DNA from: Azorinus chamasolen
Taxonomy: Eukaryota; Mollusca; Bivalvia; Cardiida; Solecurtidae
Direction: 5' to 3'
Assembly: GCA_963576725.1 (NCBI GenBank)
Contig: OY755241.1
Span: forward strand, 71,185,041 to 71,249,040
Length of the DNA: 64,000 bases
The notes beneath the pieces were generated by a model. The model ran no database searches, was not told the DNA's origin, and saw only the letters and a program-made list of their open reading frames with translations. The position numbers were made by a program, and so were the translations under genes. This document shows, one piece after another, positions 58,201 through 64,000 of this stretch (position 1 is the first letter of the stretch; each line of letters starts with the position of its first letter).

Positions 58201-61200
58201 GGTCTGCATGCCTTTCTGGCTCCAAACAGTGTCCCATCGAGCTGTGATTGGTCTTATATTTTCGGGCAGGGACTCAGCTCCACGCCCATGTATCACACGG
58301 GTGGCTGGAGGGTCAATCGGGCTGGAGACATTACAGAAACCCAACGACACTACCATTCAGATAACGATAATTTTAAGAAAGGGCGAAGATTGCTCATTTT
58401 GGGGTTTAGTAAGATTGGTCTGCACGCCTTTCTGGCTCCAAACACTGTCTCAGCGAGCTCTGGTTGGTCTTATATTTTCGGGCAGGGACTCAGCTTCACG
58501 CCCATGTATCACACGGGTGGCTGGAGGGTCAATCGGGCTGGAGACATTACGAAAACCCACGACACTAGCATTCAAATAACGTTCATTTTCAAAAAACGGA
58601 CGCAGTGGGTCCCATGTTTTTCAAATTGCGCGCTCGTTTACAATCGCCCGCAAGTGTTTGAGGGCTTAAAATGACGCTGACATCTTGGCGAAAAATAATC
58701 ACCAACATATTCCAATGGGACATAATTTTTACAGCCGCTATAGTCAAAAGAGCAATCGAAGATGGGTAGAAATGTAAGTTTTTATGGAATTTGTGTCTGG
58801 TTCGAATTGGTCTGCATGCCTTTCTGGCTCCAAATAATGTCCCATCGAGCTGTGATTGGTCTTATATTTTCGGACAGGGACTCAGCTCCACGCCCATGTA
58901 TCACACGGGTGGCTGGAGGGTCAATCGGGCTGGAGACATTACGGAAACCCAACGACACTACCATTCAGATAACGTTAATTTTAAGAAAGGGCGAAGATTG
59001 CTCATTTTGGGGTTTGGTAGGATTGGTCTGCACGCCTTTCTGGCTCCAAACACTGTCTCAGCGAGCCCTGGTTGGTCTTATTTTTTCGGGCAGGGACTCA
59101 GCTCCACGCCCATGTATCACACGGGTGGCTGGAGGGTCAATCGGGCTGGAGACATTACGGAAACCCAACGACACTACCATTCAGATAACGTTAATTTTAA
59201 GAAAGGGCGAAGATTGCTCATTTTGGGGTTTGGTACGGATTGGTCTGCACGCCTTTCTGGCTCCAAACACTGTCTCAGCGAGCCCTGGTTGGTCTTATAT
59301 TTTCTGGCAGGGACTCAGCTTCACGCCCATGTATAACACGGGTGGCTGGAGGGTCAATCGGGCTGGAGACATTACGAAAACCCACGACACTAGCATTCAA
59401 ATAACGTTCATTTTCAAAAAACGGACGCAGTGGGTCCCATGTTTTTCAAATTGAGCGCTCGTTACCAATCGCCCGCAAGTGTTTGAGGGCTTAAAATGAC
59501 GCTGACATCTTGGCAAAAAATAATCACCAACATATTCCATTAGGACATAATTTTTACAGCCGCTATAGTCAAGAGCAATCGAAGACTGGTAGAAATGTAA
59601 GTTTTTATGGAATTTGTGTCTGGTACGAATTGGTCTGCATGCCTTTCTGGCTCCAAACAATGTCCCATCGAGCTGTGATTGGTCTTATATTTTCGGACAG
59701 GGACTCAGCTCCACGCCCATGTATCACACGTGTGGCTGGAGGGTCAATCGGGCTGGAGACATTACGGAAACCCAACGACACTACCATTCAGATAACGTTA
59801 ATTTTAAGAAAGGGCGAAGATTGCTCATTTTGGGGTTTGGTAGGATTGGTCTGCACGCCTTTCTGGCTCCAAACAATGTCCCATCGAGCTGTGATTGGTC
59901 TTATATTTTCGGACAGGGACTCAGCTCAACGCCCATGTATCACACGTGTGGCTGGAGGGTCAATCGGGCTGGAGACATTACGGAAACCCAACGACACTAC
60001 CATTCAGATAACGTTAATTTTAAGAAAGGGCGAAGATTGCTCATTTAGGGGTTTGATAGGATTGGTCTGCACGCCTTTCTGGCTCCAAACACTGTCTCAG
60101 CGAGCTCTGGTTGGTCTTATATTTTCGGGCAGGGACTCAGCTTCACGCCCATGTTTCACACGGATGGCTGGAGGGTCAATCGGACTGGAGACATTACGAA
60201 AACCCACGACACTAGCATTCAAATAACGTTCATTTTCAAAAAACGGACGCAGTGGGTCCCATGTTTTTCAAATTGCTCACTCGTCACCAATCGCCCGCAA
60301 GTGTTTGAGGGCTTAAAATGACGCTGACATCTTGGCGAAAAATAATCACCAACATATTCCAATGGGACATAATTTTTACAACCGCTATAGTCAAAAGAGC
60401 AATCGAAGACGGGTAGAAATGTTAGTTTTTATGGAATTTGTGTCTGGTACGAATTGGTCTGCATGCCTTCATGGCTCCAAACAATGTCCCATCGAGCTGT
60501 GATTGGTCTTATATTTTCGGACAGAGACTCAGCTCAACGCCCATGTATCACACGTGTGGCTGGAGGGTCAATCGGGCTGGAGACATTACGGAAACCCAAC
60601 GACACTACCATTCAGATAACGTTAATTTTAAGAAAGGGCGAAGATTGCTCATTTTGGGGTTTGGTACGGATTGGTCTGCACGCCTTTCTGGCTCCAAACA
60701 CTGTCTCAGCGAGCCCTGGTTAGTCTTATTTTTTCGGACAGGGACTCAGTTTCACGCCCATGTATAACACGGGTGGCTGGAGGGTCAATCGGTCTGGAGA
60801 CATTACGAAAACCCACGACACTAGCATTCAAATAACGTTCATTTTCAAAAAACGGACGCATTGGGTCCCATGTTTTTCAAATTGCGCGCTCGTTACCAAT
60901 CGCCCGCAAGTGTTTGAGGGCTTAAAATGACACTGATATCTTGGCGAAAAATAATCACCAACATATTCCAATGGGACATAATTTTTACAGCCGCTATAGT
61001 CAAGAGCAATCGAAGACGGGTAGAAATGTAAGTTTTTATGGAATTTGTGTCTGGTACGAATTGGTCTGCATGCCTTTCTGGCTCCAAACAATGTCCCATC
61101 GAGCTGTGATTGGTCTTATATTTTCGGACAGGGACTCAGCTCAACGCCCATGTATCACACGTGTGGCTGGAGGGTCAATCGGGCTGGAGACATTACGGAA

Positions 61201-64000
61201 ACCCAACGACACTACCATTCAGATAACGTTAATTTTAAGAAAGGGCGAAGATTGCTCATTTTGGGGTTTGGTACGGATTGGTCTGCACGCCTTTTTGGCT
61301 CCAAACACTTTCTCAGCGAGCCCTGGTTAGTCTTATTGTTTCGGGCAGGGACTCAGCTTCACGCCCATGTATCACACGGGTGGCTGGAGGGTCAATCGGT
61401 CTGGAGACATTACGAAAACCCACGACACTAGCATTCAAATAACGTTCATTTTCAAAAAACGGATGCAGTGGGTCCCATGTGTTTCAAATTGCGCGCTCGT
61501 TACCAATCGCCCGCAAGTGTTTGAGGGCTTAAAATGACGCTGACATCTTGACGAAAAATAATCACCAACATATTCCAATGGGACATAATTTTTACAACCG
61601 CTATAGTCAAAAGAGCAATCGAAGACGGGTAGAAATGTAAGTTTTTATGGAATTTGTGTCTGGTACGAATTGGTCTGCATGCCTTTCTGGCTCCAAACAA
61701 TGTCCCATCGAGCTGTGATTGGTCTTATATTTTCGGGCAGGGACTCAGCTCCACGCCCATGTATCACACGGGTGGCTGGAGGGTCAATCGGGCTGGAGAC
61801 ATTACGGAAACCCAACGACACTACCATTCAGATAACGTTAATTTTAAGAAAGGGCGAAGATTGCTCATTTTGGGGTTTGGTAGGATTGGTCTGCACGCCT
61901 TTCTGGCTCCAAACAATGTCCCATCGAGCTGTGATTGGTCTTATATTTTCGGACAGGGACTCAGCTCAACGCCCATGTATCACACGTGTGGCTGGAGGGT
62001 TAATCGGGCTGGAGACATTACGGAAACCCAACGACACTACCATTCAGATAACGTTAATTTTAAGAAAGGGCGAAGATTGCTCATTTAGGGGTTTGATAGG
62101 ATTGGTCTGCACGCCTTTCTGGCTCCAAACACTGTCTCAGCGAGCTCTGGTTGGTCTTATATTTTCGGGCAGGGACTCAGCTTCACGCCCATGTATAACA
62201 CGGGTGGCTGGAGGGTCAATCGGGCTGGAGACATTACGAAAACCCACGACACTAGCATTCAAATAACGTTCATTTTCAAAAAACGGACGCAGTGGGTCCC
62301 ATGTGTTTCAAATGGCGCGCTCGTTACCAATCGCCCGCAAGTGTTTGAGGGCTTAAAATGACGCTGACATCTTGGCAAAAAATAATCACCAACATATTCC
62401 AATGGGACATAATTTTTACAGCCGCTATAGTCAAAAGAGCAATCGAAGACGGGTAGAAATGTAAGTTTTTATGGAATTTGTGTTTGTTACGCATTGGTCT
62501 GCATGCCTTTCTGGCTCCAAACAATGTCCCATCGAGCTGTGATTGGTCTTATATTTTCGGGCAGGGACTCAGCTCCACGCCCATGTATCACACGGGTGGC
62601 TGGAGGGTCAATCGGGCTGGAGACATTACGAAAACCCAACGACACTACCATTCAGATAACGTTAATTTTAAGAAAGGGCGAATATTTCTCATTTTTGGGT
62701 TTGGTACGGATTGGTCTGCACGCCTTTCTGGCTCCAAACACTGTCTCAGCGAGCTCTGGTTGGTCTTATATTTTCGGGCAGGGACTCAGCTTCACGCCCA
62801 TGTATCACACGGGTGGCTGGAGGGTCAATCGGGCTGGAGACATTACGAAAACCCACGACACTAGCATTCAAATAACGTTCATTTTCAAAAAACGGACGCA
62901 GTGGGTCCCATGTTTTTCAAATTGCGCGCTCGTTACCAATCGCCCGCAAGTGTTTGAGGGCTTAAAATGACGCTGTCATCTTGGCGAAAAATAATCACCA
63001 ACATATTCCAATGGGACATAATTTTTACAGCCGCTATAGTCAAGAGCAATCGAAGACGGGTAGAAATGTAAGTTTTTATGGAATTTGTGTCTTGTACGAA
63101 TTGGTCTGCATGCCTTTCTGGCTCCAAACAAGGTCCCATCGAGCTGTGATTGGTCTTATACTTTCGGGCAGGGACTCAGCTCCACGCCCATGTATCACAC
63201 GGGTGGCTGGAGGGTCAATCGGGCTGGAGACATTACGGAAACCCAACGACACTACCATTCAGATAACGTTAATTTTAAGAAAGGGCGAAGATTGCTCATT
63301 TTGGGGTTTGGTAGGATTGGTCTGCACGCCTTTCCGGCTCCAAACACTGTCTCAGCGAGCTCTGGTTGGTCTTATATTTTCGGGCAGGGACTCAGCTTCA
63401 CGCCCATGTTTCACACGGATGGCTGGAGGATCAATCGGACTGGAGACATTACGAAACCCCACGACACTAGCATTCAAATAACGTTCATTTTCAAAAAACG
63501 GACGCAGTGGGTCCCATGTTTTTCAAATTGAGCGCTCGTTACCAATCGCCCGCAAGTGTTTGAGGGCTTAAAATGACGGACATCTTGGCAAAAAATAATC
63601 ACCAACATATTCCATTGGGACATATTTTTTACAGCCGCTGTAGTCAAGAGCAATCGAAGACGGGTAGAAATGTAAGTTTTTATGGAATTTGTGTCTGGTA
63701 CGAATTGGTCTGCATGCCTTTCTGGCTCCAAACAATGTCCCATCGAGCTGTGATTGGTCTTATATTTTCGGACAGGGACTCAGCTCAACGCCCATGTATC
63801 ACACGTGTGGCTGGAGGGTCAATCGGGCTGGAGACATTACGGAAACCCAACGACACTACCATTCAGATAACGTTAATTTTAAGAAAGGGCGAATATTGCT
63901 CATTTTGGGGTTTGGTACGGATTGGTCTGCACGCCTGTCTGGCTCCAAACACTGTCTCAGCGAGCCCTGGTTAGTCTTATTTTTTCGGACAGGGACTCAG
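52287..64000 (+). repeat. 7,327-bp higher-order unit, one full and one partial copy
   Basis: Monomer starts 52287, 53111, 53718, 54327, 55151, 55758 and 56362 recur at 59614, 60438, 61045, 61654, 62478, 63085 and 63689, all with a 7,327-bp offset. Private changes are shared, such as CCTTCATGGCTCC at 53140 and 60467 and GTGTTTGTTACGCATTGG at 55152 and 62479. Upstream, 49209-50639 matches 58183-59613 at an 8,974-bp offset; the 1,647-bp difference equals the monomers 50640-52286. Confidence 0.9.

Larger units (their letters stand above)
41301..64000 (+). repeat. Main satellite array, about 33 monomers, runs off the end
   Basis: After a partial B-C start, monomers of 604-609 bp begin (at the base before TGTCTGGTACGAATTGG) near 41658, 42266, 42870, 43473, 44088 and so on to 63689. 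Nine monomers are lengthened by one or two 217-bp blocks (823-824 or 1040-1041 bp), starting at 45911, 47560, 49817, 50640, 52287, 54327, 58791, 59614 and 61654. Copies are close to identical, so the array is young or homogenised. Frames up to 300 codons occur in two frames at once and on both strands; they shift with each 217-bp block and are not genes. Confidence 0.95.

Noticed and set aside
41658..63974. Long open frames of 100-300 codons throughout the satellite array
   Set aside because: They occur in two plus frames and on minus at once, repeat with the monomer, shift by one base with each 217-bp block and contain no recognisable domain. They follow from a repeat that happens to lack stops.

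Overview
The window looks like nuclear DNA of a eukaryote, most plausibly an invertebrate such as a bivalve mollusc. The host guess is weak: it rests on AT-rich non-coding DNA, tRNA-like (SINE-type) repeats, dense short inverted-repeat transposons (MITEs) and a long satellite array, not on a marker gene. I find no intact protein-coding gene, no rRNA gene, no credible functional tRNA gene and no prokaryotic gene organisation. The only recognisable coding relic is the C-terminal catalytic part of a transposon-type tyrosine recombinase at 389-667.

Layout. 1-16,500 is AT-rich DNA filled with SINE-like copies, short MITEs and several minisatellites. 16,503-27,627 holds about 7.2 copies of a 1.49-kb unit in two arrays of opposite orientation that meet at about 21,904. 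Each complete unit carries two tRNA-like segments and old MITE pieces. 27,628-29,576 is a satellite on the minus orientation. 29,577-40,846 is an 11.27-kb block that interrupts one satellite monomer; it has 17-bp terminal inverted repeats, GC-rich subterminal repeats and an interior full of MITEs. 40,844-41,295 is the rest of the minus-orientation satellite. At 41,296-41,300 the satellite flips through a short-loop palindrome. 41,301-64,000 is one plus-orientation array of about 33 monomers of 604-609 bp, with extra 217-bp blocks, and it runs off the window end.

The dispersed MITEs fall into at least three groups. Family A has hairpin arms ending in GCAAACAG and containing TCTGATCAGA. Family B has arms around ACCATTGTGATAAATAGAGC. 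Both occur in elements flanked by TTAA with CCC/GGG ends (piggyBac-like). Family C has CAGT/CAGN ends flanked by TA (Tc1/mariner-like). All three share almost the same central palindrome, CTCCTAYAGGAG, which is the most unusual pattern I see.

The tandem arrays record their own history: A/B chimeric blocks, a doubled 1,649-bp higher-order unit, and a 7,327-bp higher-order unit repeated at the right edge. There is no gene network here; the biology is that of transposons, satellite amplification and inverted duplication.
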